A DNA stretch of 64,000 nt, taken from JAGVLN01 sp964515755. GTDB lineage: Bacteria > Pseudomonadota > Alphaproteobacteria > Rickettsiales > JABSSG01. The number at the start of each line of letters is the position of its first letter. Within the stretch, counting starts at the first letter, position 1. The DNA lies in NCBI GenBank assembly GCA_964515755.1, contig CAZEVK010000001.1, positions 65,675 through 129,674 on the forward strand, written 5' to 3'. Positions 28,749 through 37,774 of this stretch are shown here, piece by piece. Position numbers and translations under genes: made by a program. The notes beneath the pieces are model-generated. The model ran no database searches, was not told the origin of the DNA, and was given only the letters and a program-made list of their open reading frames with translations.

Positions 28749-29486
28749 TTAACGCAAAGTATGAAATGAAGCAGCAGCTTTAACAAAAGCCTGTATAATT
28801 TTGGTATCATTTTCATTATGACAATATTCAGGATGCCATTCTACACCCAGGCAAAATGTATGAAATTTATGTTCTATACATTCAATAATTCCATCAGGTG
28901 CAACGGCACTAATCACTAAATCTTTCCCAAGTTTTCCGATCGCCTGACGATGATGAGAATTAACTTTATAGTTTTTCTTTTTAATTATTCTATGCAACAA
29001 TGTATCTTCAAAAATACTTATATCGTGATAATCATCAGCTTGATCACCAGAATGCCGATGGATACTCTCGCCCTTAACTACATCAGGAATATATTGAATA
29101 AGTGTTCCTCCTAACATCACATTTAGCAATTGTTGACCAGCACAGATAGCCAATATCGGCATAGTAATATCTATCGCTTTTTGCATTAATCTTTCTTCGA
29201 ATACTTCACGTACACCAGTAGAAACATGCGTGTTAGAATGAAGCTTTTCACCATATTTTTTAGGATTAATATCATAGTCACTACCAGGCAATAACAATCC
29301 ATCACATATGTCTAAATAATAATCTATATCCCGATCAATATACGGAAGCATTATCGGAATCCCTCCATTATCGGCAATAGATTGTGCGTAGTTGATCCTT
29401 AACGCATACCAAGGACGATCTGAGTAACCACCTTGGTCAGTCCGACGTTCATTATAATCTAATAAAATGCCTATAGTTGGCTTCAT
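28749..29486 (-). CDS. Class I glutamine amidotransferase-like hydrolase (PuuD/peptidase C26 type)
   Basis: Peptidase C26 enzymes such as PuuD hydrolyse gamma-glutamyl bonds. The nucleophile elbow is AICAGQQLLN with the catalytic Cys, preceded by LLPGSDYDINP, and the His and Glu come from VEWHPEY. At 245 residues it matches stand-alone C26 hydrolases. The start MKPTIGILLDY is typical. The substrate is unknown, and no polyamine genes are nearby. It lies three bases after the DUF1543 gene on the minus strand. Confidence 0.88.
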   Translation of the reverse strand: MKPTIGILLDYNERRTDQGGYSDRPWYALRINYAQSIADNGGIPIMLPYIDRDIDYYLDICDGLLLPGSDYDINPKKYGEKLHSNTHVSTGVREVFEERLMQKAIDITMPILAICAGQQLLNVMLGGTLIQYIPDVVKGESIHRHSGDQADDYHDISIFEDTLLHRIIKKKNYKVNSHHRQAIGKLGKDLVISAVAPDGIIECIEHKFHTFCLGVEWHPEYCHNENDTKIIQAFVKAAASFHTLR

Positions 29487-29488
29487 TC

Positions 29489-29998
29489 TTATACCTTGCC
29501 GATTGGCAAATATTTACAAGTGAACTCAAATGGTACTACTTGGTCCGTTTTTTCAAGGTGAATATATAATTTTTTTGCTCCAACTATATTATTAACACAA
29601 AAACAATTTTCTACTTCAAACTGATAATCTCGATGATGAGACACCCAATCCAAAATCTGTCTAAGTGCTTTTACTTTTGCTTTCGAGTCATTACGTGCAA
29701 CAACAAACACATCTTTGTGGAGCTCGGTAAATTTTTTAGGATCATATCCACCCAAATTTACAAAATATAACTTTTCATCATATTCTGCAGGATAATCTTT
29801 CAAGCTAATGTTATGACCATCGGCACTAGTTAATTCACCCCAGCAGTCTAAATGAAGGCTTTCAGGAACACCCCACCATTCAGCTCGAAGAGTGTCATAA
29901 GCATCTTCTATTTTTTCTGCAATAACAAAACGCATGTCATGTACTTCAATTAATGAAGTCTCAGTTTTACCTCCAATATATATAGCAAATAATTTCAT
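29489..29998 (-). CDS. DUF1543 family protein
   Basis: This 169-residue protein begins MKLFAIYIGGKTE and continues with EVHDMRFVIAEKIEDAY and WWGVPESLHLDCW, a pattern I recognise from DUF1543, a family of unknown function. The ATG at 29998 was chosen because a GGAGG ribosome site lies just upstream, in the end of maeB; a longer frame to 30022 lacks this. It lies between maeB and the C26 hydrolase, probably co-transcribed with both. Confidence 0.8.
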   Translation of the reverse strand: MKLFAIYIGGKTETSLIEVHDMRFVIAEKIEDAYDTLRAEWWGVPESLHLDCWGELTSADGHNISLKDYPAEYDEKLYFVNLGGYDPKKFTELHKDVFVVARNDSKAKVKALRQILDWVSHHRDYQFEVENCFCVNNIVGAKKLYIHLEKTDQVVPFEFTCKYLPIGKV

Positions 29999-29999
29999 T

Positions 30000-32288
30000 C
30001 TAATCCTCCGAAGCAGCAGCAATAGCTGCCATATTAATTAACTCTGATACAGAGGCTTCAACATGCACAATTTGCACTGACTTAGCAAGACCAACAATAA
30101 TTGGACCAATAAACGCCCCTCCACCTAATTCCTGTAATAATTTAGATGAAATATTGGCTACGTGTAATGATGGCATAATCAAAACATTAGCAGATTTAGT
30201 TAAACGACAAAATGGGTATAAAGCACGTATGTGATCATTTAGTGCAACGTCAGCTGTCATTTCACCATCATATTCAAAATCTATATCTTTTCTTTTGTCT
30301 AAAATTTCAATCGCACGTCTCATATTTAAAGTACGCTCATATTCAGTGGAGACGCTACCGAAGTTTGAAAATGATAAAAATGCAACTCTTGGCTTATGAC
30401 CATGTTCTCTAGCTAGATTGGCACTTTGGATTGCAATCCTTGCTAATTGCTCATCCGTTGGCTTAATATGCACCGCGGAATCTGCCACTAAAATACTTCT
30501 ACCGGAAGCTATGATTATTGATAATCCAAATACTTCACAATCTTTCTTACAATCCACAACTCTTAAGATATCATCTAAAGTCGACATATAGTTACGAGTA
30601 TGACCAGCAACTAAAGCATCGCCATCACCATATTCTAACATACAAGCAGAGAAAATGTTACGATCACTTTTTACCAGCCTCACGCAGTCTCGATACAGCA
30701 TACCTTTACGTTGATTTTTTTTGTATAAAAATTCTATGTATTTATCCACTTTAGTAGAAACAGCTGCATTGGCAATTTCGATTCCCTCAAAAGTTTCTTC
30801 ACTACCAAATGTTTCAAATATCTCCTTAATCTTTTTTTCTCTACCAACTAAAATAGGCTTACCTAACTCATTATCGCGTATCGAAAGCGCTGCTTTAATC
30901 ACTTCTTCCTGCTCACCATCAGCAAAAATAATGCGTTTTTGATTTACCCTAGCTTTTTCAAAAATCATATTTAAAGTGCTGGCAGTAGGATTAAGGCGTG
31001 ATTGTAACGTACGTTTATATGCTGCAAAATCTGTAATCGGTTTTTTTGCTACACCAGTTGCTGCTGCAGCCTTAGCTACTGCAGTTGATATAGCAACTAT
31101 TAAACGCGAATCAAAAGGCACAGGAATTATATACTCCGGACCAAACGCTAATTTTTTACCAGAATAAGCTGCTGATACTTCACTTGGTACCGATTCACGT
31201 GCTAACTCTGCGATTGCTTGCGCAGCCGCGAGCTTCATCTCATTATTAATAGTAGAAGCACGAACATCTAACGCACCCCTAAAAATATAAGGAAATCCCA
31301 TAACGTTATTAACTTGATTATTATAATCAGAACGACCAGTAGCAATAATAGCATCTTTTCGTATTTCTAACACTTCTTCTGGAGTAATCTCAGGATCAGG
31401 ATTTGCCATTGCAAAGATAATTGGATTAGCAGCCATAGTTTTAACCATTTCTTTAGTTAAAGCACCTTTGACAGAGAGACCCAAAAACACGTCAGCACCA
31501 ACCATTGCTTCAGCAAGGGTTCTAGCTTTTGTTTCAACCATATGAACTTCTTTCCACTTGTTCATACCTTCAGTGCGACCTTTATAGATTACACCTTTCG
31601 TATCACACAAAATGACATTATCTTTTTTTATTCCCATTAACTGAATAAGCTCAACGCAAGCAATAGAAGCTGCTCCAGCCCCATTAACAACAACTTTTAT
31701 ATCAGAAAATTTACGTTCAGTTAAACGTGCAGCATTTATTAAGCCTGCTAAAGTAATAACTGCTGTTCCATGTTGATCATCATGAAACACAGGTATATCC
31801 ATCAATTCTTTAAGTCTATTTTCAATTTCAAAGCACTCCGGTGCTTTGATGTCTTCTAGGTTAATGCCACCAAAACTTGGTCCAAGATAGCGCACAGCAT
31901 TAATGAACGCTTCTGGATCTTTGGTATCAATCTCCAAATCAATTGAATCTATATCAGCAAAACGCTTAAACAGCACTGATTTTCCTTCCATAACAGGCTT
32001 AGAAGCTAAAGCCCCTAAATCACCAAGACCTAAAACAGCAGTACCATTAGAAATAACTGCAACAAAATTTCCTTTAGAAGTATAATCATAAGCCGCACTT
32101 GGATCTTCTTGAATTTTTAAACACGGATAAGCAACTCCTGGAGAATAAGCTAAAGATAAATCTCTTTGAGTTAATAATGGCTTGGTTGCAGCAATACTGA
32201 TTTTGCCAGGAGAACCTTGCGTATGATACTCCAATGCATCATGCATTGTGATTTTTTCACCTTCTTTTTTTGGATCTTTGTCTATCAT
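30000..32288 (-). CDS. maeB: NADP-dependent malic enzyme with phosphotransacetylase-like C-terminal domain
   Basis: MaeB decarboxylates malate to pyruvate with NADP reduction. The malic part (about residues 1-430) carries LAYSPGVAYPCLKI, the metal-binding ED-x-APECF (LEDIKAPECFEIE), HDDQHGTAVI, and the NADP-binding VVNGAGAASIAC. The C-terminal part (about 430-762) resembles phosphate acetyltransferase (RIIFADGEQEEVIKAA, ILVGREKKI); in MaeB-type enzymes this region is usually regulatory. Length 762 is typical of the fusion. Its product pyruvate can be turned to PEP by ppdK at 51.8-54.5 kb. Confidence 0.96.
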   Translation of the reverse strand: MIDKDPKKEGEKITMHDALEYHTQGSPGKISIAATKPLLTQRDLSLAYSPGVAYPCLKIQEDPSAAYDYTSKGNFVAVISNGTAVLGLGDLGALASKPVMEGKSVLFKRFADIDSIDLEIDTKDPEAFINAVRYLGPSFGGINLEDIKAPECFEIENRLKELMDIPVFHDDQHGTAVITLAGLINAARLTERKFSDIKVVVNGAGAASIACVELIQLMGIKKDNVILCDTKGVIYKGRTEGMNKWKEVHMVETKARTLAEAMVGADVFLGLSVKGALTKEMVKTMAANPIIFAMANPDPEITPEEVLEIRKDAIIATGRSDYNNQVNNVMGFPYIFRGALDVRASTINNEMKLAAAQAIAELARESVPSEVSAAYSGKKLAFGPEYIIPVPFDSRLIVAISTAVAKAAAATGVAKKPITDFAAYKRTLQSRLNPTASTLNMIFEKARVNQKRIIFADGEQEEVIKAALSIRDNELGKPILVGREKKIKEIFETFGSEETFEGIEIANAAVSTKVDKYIEFLYKKNQRKGMLYRDCVRLVKSDRNIFSACMLEYGDGDALVAGHTRNYMSTLDDILRVVDCKKDCEVFGLSIIIASGRSILVADSAVHIKPTDEQLARIAIQSANLAREHGHKPRVAFLSFSNFGSVSTEYERTLNMRRAIEILDKRKDIDFEYDGEMTADVALNDHIRALYPFCRLTKSANVLIMPSLHVANISSKLLQELGGGAFIGPIIVGLAKSVQIVHVEASVSELINMAAIAAASED

Positions 32289-32493
32289 AACTTGTAACCT
32301 TAGTTTTAATTAATTCGCAAATCATAAATGATAGTCAGGAAAAAGTAAATTATTACTATTAGTAATTTTAGGAAGTACCTAGATTCTAAGTAATATTGAA
32401 CTTAAATAAACATAGACATAATTGCTCTTTGTACTAGACTTAAAGTACAAGATATTTAATCTAACTTTTATAGAATATAATTAGGTATTTATT

Positions 32494-32892
32494 ATGAATC
32501 TAACAAAAGAATATGTGTATAAAATCTTTAGTTTTTTAGAAAAAAGTCAAAATAAAGAATTTTTTAACAATGTCGCAGAAAATGTGAAATGGACAGTTAT
32601 GGGTACACACCCATCGGCTGGTGTATAAAATAGTAAATCTGCATTTATTGCAGCAACTTTTGATAAACTTGCCAAAGTATTAGAAGAAGGTGTTGTTTTA
32701 AAAATTGATAATATACTAATTAGCGAACCATTTGCTATTGTTGAAATGCACGCACTATCACATGTTAAAGATGATGGAAACTTCAATAATACTTATTGCT
32801 GGATTACCAAATTTAAAGAAGGTACAATTATAGAAGTTAGGGCTTATCTAGATTCTGCTCTTGTTGCTAAAGTAATGAGCTTACAAACCTAA
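32494..32892 (+). pseudogene. NTF2-like (SnoaL-type) protein interrupted by one in-frame TAA
   Basis: From ATG 32494 the frame runs 133 codons to TAA at 32890 with a single interruption, TAA at 32626-32628. The joined product fits a small NTF2-like/SnoaL fold: VKWTVMGTHPSAGV, then NSKSAFIAATFDKL, KIDNILISEPFAIVEMHA, and NNTYCWITKFKEGTIIEVRAYLDSALV. The stop falls where relatives often have a Tyr (GxYxSKxxF), so TAT/TAC to TAA is the simplest change. Many SnoaL-like proteins bind or convert small molecules; function here is unknown. Divergent from maeB. Confidence 0.7.
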
Positions 32893-32947
32893 AAAATATT
32901 TTCACGGTTTCGTAAAATAAAAAGCTAGAGAATACTAAAAGCTCAGT

Positions 32948-33199
32948 TTACTCAGAATCAGGATCAACTCCCATTAAATCACACAGCTCATGGGCAACTG
33001 GCCAATCACCTACATATTCACATGCTTGTTTAGGAAGTTCAAATTTGTAGCTTAGTGCAAGCACCGTTCCACTAAATACCGCATATTGTATAGGTTTTGG
33101 TAACATAGGAATTACTGCGGCTAAAAAAGCGGTAGCAGTAGTAATTACAAACACTTGACTTTGACATACAGGCTTATTACACCCACAATTCGCGACCAT
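32948..33199 (-). CDS. Small Cys-rich membrane protein of unknown function
   Basis: This 83-residue protein has six Cys. Three are in the first 12 residues (CGC, VC), followed by a hydrophobic stretch over residues 17-50 (VFVITTATAFLAAVIPML, then YAVFSGTVLALSY), two later Cys (ACE, LCD) and an acidic end. A GGAGAG ribosome site precedes the ATG at 33199. The N-terminus is not a classical signal peptide. I do not recognise the family. It lies downstream of the symporter after a likely terminator, so it has its own promoter. Confidence 0.6.
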   Translation of the reverse strand: MVANCGCNKPVCQSQVFVITTATAFLAAVIPMLPKPIQYAVFSGTVLALSYKFELPKQACEYVGDWPVAHELCDLMGVDPDSE

Positions 33200-33260
33200 A
33201 TAGACTCTCCTTCATTAAATTTGCAAGGTTATTTTTAGCCTATAATATGCTACTGTCAAG

Positions 33261-33300
33261 AAAAAGTCCTAGTGCTATACTAATAGCACAAAGGCTTTTT
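33261..33300 (-). terminator. Rho-independent terminator of the symporter gene
   Basis: GTGCTAT (33272-33278), loop ACTA, ATAGCAC (33283-33289) makes a perfect 7-bp stem, extended by AAAAAG/CTTTTT outer arms with a few mismatches. On the minus strand it lies just after the symporter stop and ends in a T-run. The outer arms could make it work both ways. Confidence 0.75.
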
Positions 33301-33313
33301 CATAATTGAATAA

Positions 33314-34519
33314 TTAAGCTTCCTGATCTACGACTTTAGTAACGCAAATATCTGACCACACATTAAGTGAAGTTTCAATCATATCTATAATACTATAAAA
33401 AGGTAGAATTATACCTAATAATGCTAAATCCATACCCATAGTTGAGAGCAGACTGGCGCTTAGAAAAAAACATCCCATAGGTACACCTGCATTTCCTATA
33501 GCCGCAATAACTGCTATAGCTAACCAGCCTAACATCGTCAATAGGTTTAATTCTACTCCATGGCTCTTGAGCACAAATAGCACAGTGGCAAGAATAAATG
33601 CTGCACAACCATTCATGTTAATAGTCGTGCATAATGGCAAAACAAAGTTAGCAACTTTATGTTTTATACCTAATCTTTGTTCTGCGCATTGAATCGTTAC
33701 TGGCAAAGTAGTAGCAGAGGATTTCGAAAAAAAGGCAAGTGATAAAGCAGGTAACGCTCCTTTAAATGTATTATAAGGAGAAATCTTATTTTTAACTAAC
33801 AATAAAGGTAATACTACAACTCCTTGGATTAAATTAGCGGCCACCACCACGACTAAATAGCTACCTACCCCAGACAAATTTAACCCCATCTTGAAATCCT
33901 TCACCATAATAGTTACAAAACCATATAACACTATTGGAATTAATTTGATCATATATTTAGTAAAAAATATAAAAATTCCATGCAATCCCTTGAACATATC
34001 TTTTAAAACATTAGCTTGTTCTTTGGTTGGAATATTTCTCACTGCAATCCCTAGTAGGATAGAAATCATCAATACACCAAACACATTATGTTCTAAAAAA
34101 GGCTGGAATATACTTGAAGGAATAATCTTAGCCAAATGTTCATAGTAACCGCCTGTTTGATTAGTAACCAAAGTAGTGTCTTGATGTAAATCAGTCAGGT
34201 TAGGAACTTCCGGGTTAATTGCCATAAATAATATTAGGGCAACAAGAGCAGCCATTATCGTAGTACTAATAGTATAAGCTATCACTCTTTTACCAAGCTT
34301 TTTCATACTATTACCACTTTCGTAACCAGTAATAGTTACAATCAATGATAGGCTAATTAAAGGGAGGCTAATAAACTTAAATAATTTAATAGTAATGTCG
34401 CTAATAATCAGCGCTAATTTATGCAAAAATTCCAAATTCGTTGCACCGCTAATAATACCAAAAGTTATAGCTATTAAATAAAAAATAATTGGCCTTAGAT
34501 GTTGTTCGTGATCACACAT
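33314..34519 (-). CDS. Dicarboxylate/amino acid:cation symporter (DAACS family)
   Basis: This 401-residue protein has eight or more hydrophobic helices and the DAACS hallmarks: a Ser-rich re-entrant loop AFFSKSSATTLPVTI, NMNGCAAFI in helix 7, and GNAGVPMGCFF in the second hairpin. Members take up glutamate, aspartate or C4-dicarboxylates with sodium or protons. The substrate cannot be set from sequence. Alone on the minus strand with a terminator downstream. A second paralogue lies at 60.4-61.7 kb. Confidence 0.92.
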   Translation of the reverse strand: MCDHEQHLRPIIFYLIAITFGIISGATNLEFLHKLALIISDITIKLFKFISLPLISLSLIVTITGYESGNSMKKLGKRVIAYTISTTIMAALVALILFMAINPEVPNLTDLHQDTTLVTNQTGGYYEHLAKIIPSSIFQPFLEHNVFGVLMISILLGIAVRNIPTKEQANVLKDMFKGLHGIFIFFTKYMIKLIPIVLYGFVTIMVKDFKMGLNLSGVGSYLVVVVAANLIQGVVVLPLLLVKNKISPYNTFKGALPALSLAFFSKSSATTLPVTIQCAEQRLGIKHKVANFVLPLCTTINMNGCAAFILATVLFVLKSHGVELNLLTMLGWLAIAVIAAIGNAGVPMGCFFLSASLLSTMGMDLALLGIILPFYSIIDMIETSLNVWSDICVTKVVDQEA

Positions 34520-34721
34520 ATTATTTACCTTTACAAGGGGGTTATTATTAAAATTTATAAAACTGATTTTGAAAAAACAAGATTTTACCGGATGTTAGCC
34601 GGTACAGAGATTAACATGAAAAACAGATAAGAACATAAGATAAACAATATTTTAATTGTCAGACCTTAATATACAGTAAAAAGTAATTTTTGTAAAGATA
34701 AAGATTCAGTTAAATAGCATT

Positions 34722-36509
34722 TTATAGTTCCTGAACTTTGGTCATGATATCTCTAGCCATTGGCGCAGCTTTGACTGAACCCCAACCACCATGATCAACA
34801 ATTATAGCGCAAGAATATTTTGGATTATGCACTGGCGCAAAACCAGTAAAAATAGAGTGACTACGTAAATGTTTTGGAATTGACCCGCTATTTTCAGCAG
34901 TGTCTTTTGAAATTACTTGTGCAGTACCAGTTTTACCTGCCAGCATATATTCCGGAGCAATAATTCTGTTATTAAAACCAGTACCTTTTCGATTATTTAT
35001 AACATTTTCCAAACCATTTCTGACAAATTTCAAGTGTTTATTATCTATATCTAAATCTTTAAAATCCGAATTTATAATTTCTTTTTGACCCACATTTGTT
35101 ACCAACCTTGGTAAAACTTTACGACCAGAAGCAACCCTTGCCATCATAGTTGCTAGTTGCAATGGCGTAACTAAAACATAACCTTGTCCAACACATGCAT
35201 TAACAGTATCGTATACAAACCAGCTCTCGTTACGCGTTTTTTTCTTCCAAACTTGATTTGGGTTCACTCCCGATAACTCTCCAGGTAAAGATATACCAGT
35301 TTTATTACCTAAACCAAGAGAATCAGCTATGTAGTGGATAGAGTCTATGCCGGCTTTTAATCCCATAACATAAAAGTAACAATTGCAAGAACCCATAATC
35401 GCTTCATGCAAATTAACATGTCCATGACCACCTTTTTTCCAACATTTATATGTATGCCCATTGATAGCAACGGCACCATCGCAATAAACTTTTTGTTGCC
35501 AGTCTAAACCTTTGCGCAAAATAGCTAAAGCAACTGCAATTTTAAAAGTCGATCCTGGAGGATATAGCTTAGTGGTAGACTTATTAGTCAAAGGCAACGA
35601 CTTATGACTATTGATTTCAGACCATTCAGTTTCGGAAATTCCACGCGAAAACATGTTAGGATTGAAAGCAGGTGTTGAAACCATCGACAAAACGTTACCA
35701 TTAGTCACATCCATAACTACAACTGCTGCCCACTCATCTTTAATAGTTTCAGCAACATATTCTTGCAAATTTTTATCAATCGTTAACTTTAAATCTGTAC
35801 CTGGCTTACTAGCTTGCTCAGATAATTCTCGTACTATAGCTCGATAAGCATTAACCTCTACTTTTTTAATACCAAATTCACCTATTAACTCTTTCTCATA
35901 AGTTTTTTCTATACCATCCTTACCAATTTTAAAATCTTTGTGCCTTGATAAATTATAAGCTTCAATTTCAAAATCGTTTGGAACACCCATATAACCAAGT
36001 ACATGAGCAAACATGTCATTAAATACATACTCTCTAATCAATCCCTTATTTATATAAGCTCCTTTAAACTCATATGAAATTTCTTCAAATTTACATACAT
36101 CTTTCCATGGTAAATAATCTACAATCACAATAGGCCTAAAATACTGCGCCATTTGCATCTTCTTAAGAATAATTTGCTTGTTAACTTCGCTCCATTGCAA
36201 TGTTTGAGCTAATTTATCAAATAGAAAATTAACATCCGTATCTTTCTTTTTATATAAAACTAGCTTATAATTATTTTTACTAATCGCTAGCTCCACATTT
36301 TTTCTATCTAAGATCTTGCCACGCTCCGGCTCAATAAAGATGACATTAATGCTATTTTGGTCAGAGAGAGTTTTATAATCTCGAGCCTTTATAATTTGTA
36401 AAAAAAACATTCTGCAAGTAAAAATAAATAAAACAATGCCATTAAACACCGTCAAAATAAATACTCTACGAGAAAATATATTTAGCTTTGATGACTGATT
36501 ATTACGCAT
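34722..36509 (-). CDS. mrdA: Penicillin-binding protein 2 (peptidoglycan transpeptidase)
   Basis: PBP2 cross-links peptidoglycan during side-wall elongation. An N-terminal membrane anchor (residues about 15-35) is followed by the dimerisation domain (EPERGKILDRKNVELA) and the transpeptidase domain with SxxK (PPGSTFK), SxN (MGSCNC) and KTG (AGKTGTAQ). Length 595 is typical. It overlaps mreD by eight bases. Its presence, with asd and mreD, shows peptidoglycan synthesis and probably a rod shape. Confidence 0.95.
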   Translation of the reverse strand: MRNNQSSKLNIFSRRVFILTVFNGIVLFIFTCRMFFLQIIKARDYKTLSDQNSINVIFIEPERGKILDRKNVELAISKNNYKLVLYKKKDTDVNFLFDKLAQTLQWSEVNKQIILKKMQMAQYFRPIVIVDYLPWKDVCKFEEISYEFKGAYINKGLIREYVFNDMFAHVLGYMGVPNDFEIEAYNLSRHKDFKIGKDGIEKTYEKELIGEFGIKKVEVNAYRAIVRELSEQASKPGTDLKLTIDKNLQEYVAETIKDEWAAVVVMDVTNGNVLSMVSTPAFNPNMFSRGISETEWSEINSHKSLPLTNKSTTKLYPPGSTFKIAVALAILRKGLDWQQKVYCDGAVAINGHTYKCWKKGGHGHVNLHEAIMGSCNCYFYVMGLKAGIDSIHYIADSLGLGNKTGISLPGELSGVNPNQVWKKKTRNESWFVYDTVNACVGQGYVLVTPLQLATMMARVASGRKVLPRLVTNVGQKEIINSDFKDLDIDNKHLKFVRNGLENVINNRKGTGFNNRIIAPEYMLAGKTGTAQVISKDTAENSGSIPKHLRSHSIFTGFAPVHNPKYSCAIIVDHGGWGSVKAAPMARDIMTKVQEL

Positions 36510-36999
36510 TGAGTTGATTAATTTTACATTTATTTACAATTACATCGAATACATGATGCATAACAGGATATAGTAAACAAGAAAAATACCATCCAAAAAA
36601 TAATGGTAAAAGCTGCGGTAATGAATAAGAGAAAAACTGACATAAGATAAAGGACAGTAATAAAACAACATACAACAAACTTAAAACAAAGCCAATCCAG
36701 ATAACATTAAAAGGCTTGTTAAATAAAAATCTTTTATAGTACCCTACAATTAACCAGTACATTACAAGAAACAAGGCATTCAAGCCAAGAGGAAAGCCAA
36801 ACATAACATCCTGAAATATTCCTATAATAAATATAGATAATACTGGCAGTGTTTTAGGAAAAAACAAAAACCAATAATAGATAATAATAAGAGTATAAAA
36901 TGGCGTGAAGCCTCCAAAAGAAAGAAAATTATGCGGCACTGTTAAAATAAAACTAACTAGCAGCAACAATAAAAATGGTATAGCTAATTTAAAATTCAT
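36502..36999 (-). CDS. mreD: Rod-shape-determining protein MreD
   Basis: This 165-residue membrane protein has about five helices and lies directly upstream of mrdA with an eight-base overlap, the normal mreD-mrdA order. Patterns include LPVLSIFIIGIFQDVMFGFPLGLNAL, typical of MreD (GLLqDvlfg-pLG). It belongs to the elongasome. mreB and mreC do not adjoin it; the next gene is divergent. Confidence 0.9.
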   Translation of the reverse strand: MNFKLAIPFLLLLLVSFILTVPHNFLSFGGFTPFYTLIIIYYWFLFFPKTLPVLSIFIIGIFQDVMFGFPLGLNALFLVMYWLIVGYYKRFLFNKPFNVIWIGFVLSLLYVVLLLSFILCQFFSYSLPQLLPLFFGWYFSCLLYPVMHHVFDVIVNKCKINQLNA

Positions 37000-37069
37000 A
37001 ATGATTTAGGTAATATATTAATATATGATTAAATGATATATTTTATTTATTTTAACAAGAGGTTTTTAC

Positions 37070-37774
37070 TTGAAAAGCATTTTAAAGTATTTTTTTGGTG
37101 CATCGTGGGTACAATACGTTATTAGCTTCTTAATATATCTTTATTTACAACTAGTATATTACACTAGTAAAAAACAAATTATTTATGAAAAAGGTTTCGA
37201 TTATAAAAAATTTACCACTAACCCAGCAATTTATGCATTCTGGCATAATAGGTTAGCGATGATGCCTTTTGCACGTCCCAAGAAAGTTAAAGTAAATGTA
37301 TTAATTTCTGATCATCGGGATGGCAAAATCATAGCTAAGACTATGAAAATATTTAACTTCAATATTATCTCAGGCTCTTCAACTAGAAATAGCTATAACG
37401 CCATAAAAAACATCATTAAGTTTAGCAAGCTTAATCAAACAATCGTTATCACGCCGGATGGGCCAAAAGGACCAAAAAATCAAATTAATAGCAATATTGT
37501 AGCAATCAGTAGTTTGTGCCAAAAATATATAGTCCCAGTGACTTATTCCTGCTCAAAAGCATTTATATTGAAAAGCTGGGATAGGTTAATTATACCAAAA
37601 CTATTTAATAAGCTTATTATTATTTATGGCACACCGCTTAAGCCAGAAAAAAAATTAAATGAACAGCAAATTGAAAAATTAAATAATCAGCTTGCAACAA
37701 AACTAAATTATATTACTAATAAATCTGACTCTATTACACATTTAAAACAAAATGCCAATGCTACTGATATATAA
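37070..37774 (+). CDS. DUF374-type lysophospholipid/LPS acyltransferase
   Basis: This 234-residue protein has FWHNRLAMMPF (family His motif), ISDHRDGKIIA and VITPDGPKGPKNQI, the signature of DUF374 acyltransferase-like proteins often found beside waaA and lpxK. It probably acylates a lipid in envelope synthesis; the exact acceptor is not known. The start is a TTG at 37070, supported by an AAGAGG ribosome site at 37057-37062; no ATG fits. Its 3' end overlaps waaA by 23 bases. Confidence 0.85.
   Translation: MKSILKYFFGASWVQYVISFLIYLYLQLVYYTSKKQIIYEKGFDYKKFTTNPAIYAFWHNRLAMMPFARPKKVKVNVLISDHRDGKIIAKTMKIFNFNIISGSSTRNSYNAIKNIIKFSKLNQTIVITPDGPKGPKNQINSNIVAISSLCQKYIVPVTYSCSKAFILKSWDRLIIPKLFNKLIIIYGTPLKPEKKLNEQQIEKLNNQLATKLNYITNKSDSITHLKQNANATDI

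Noticed and set aside
30212..31167. Plus-strand open frames inside maeB
   Set aside because: They are opposite well-conserved MaeB sequence and lack start signals.
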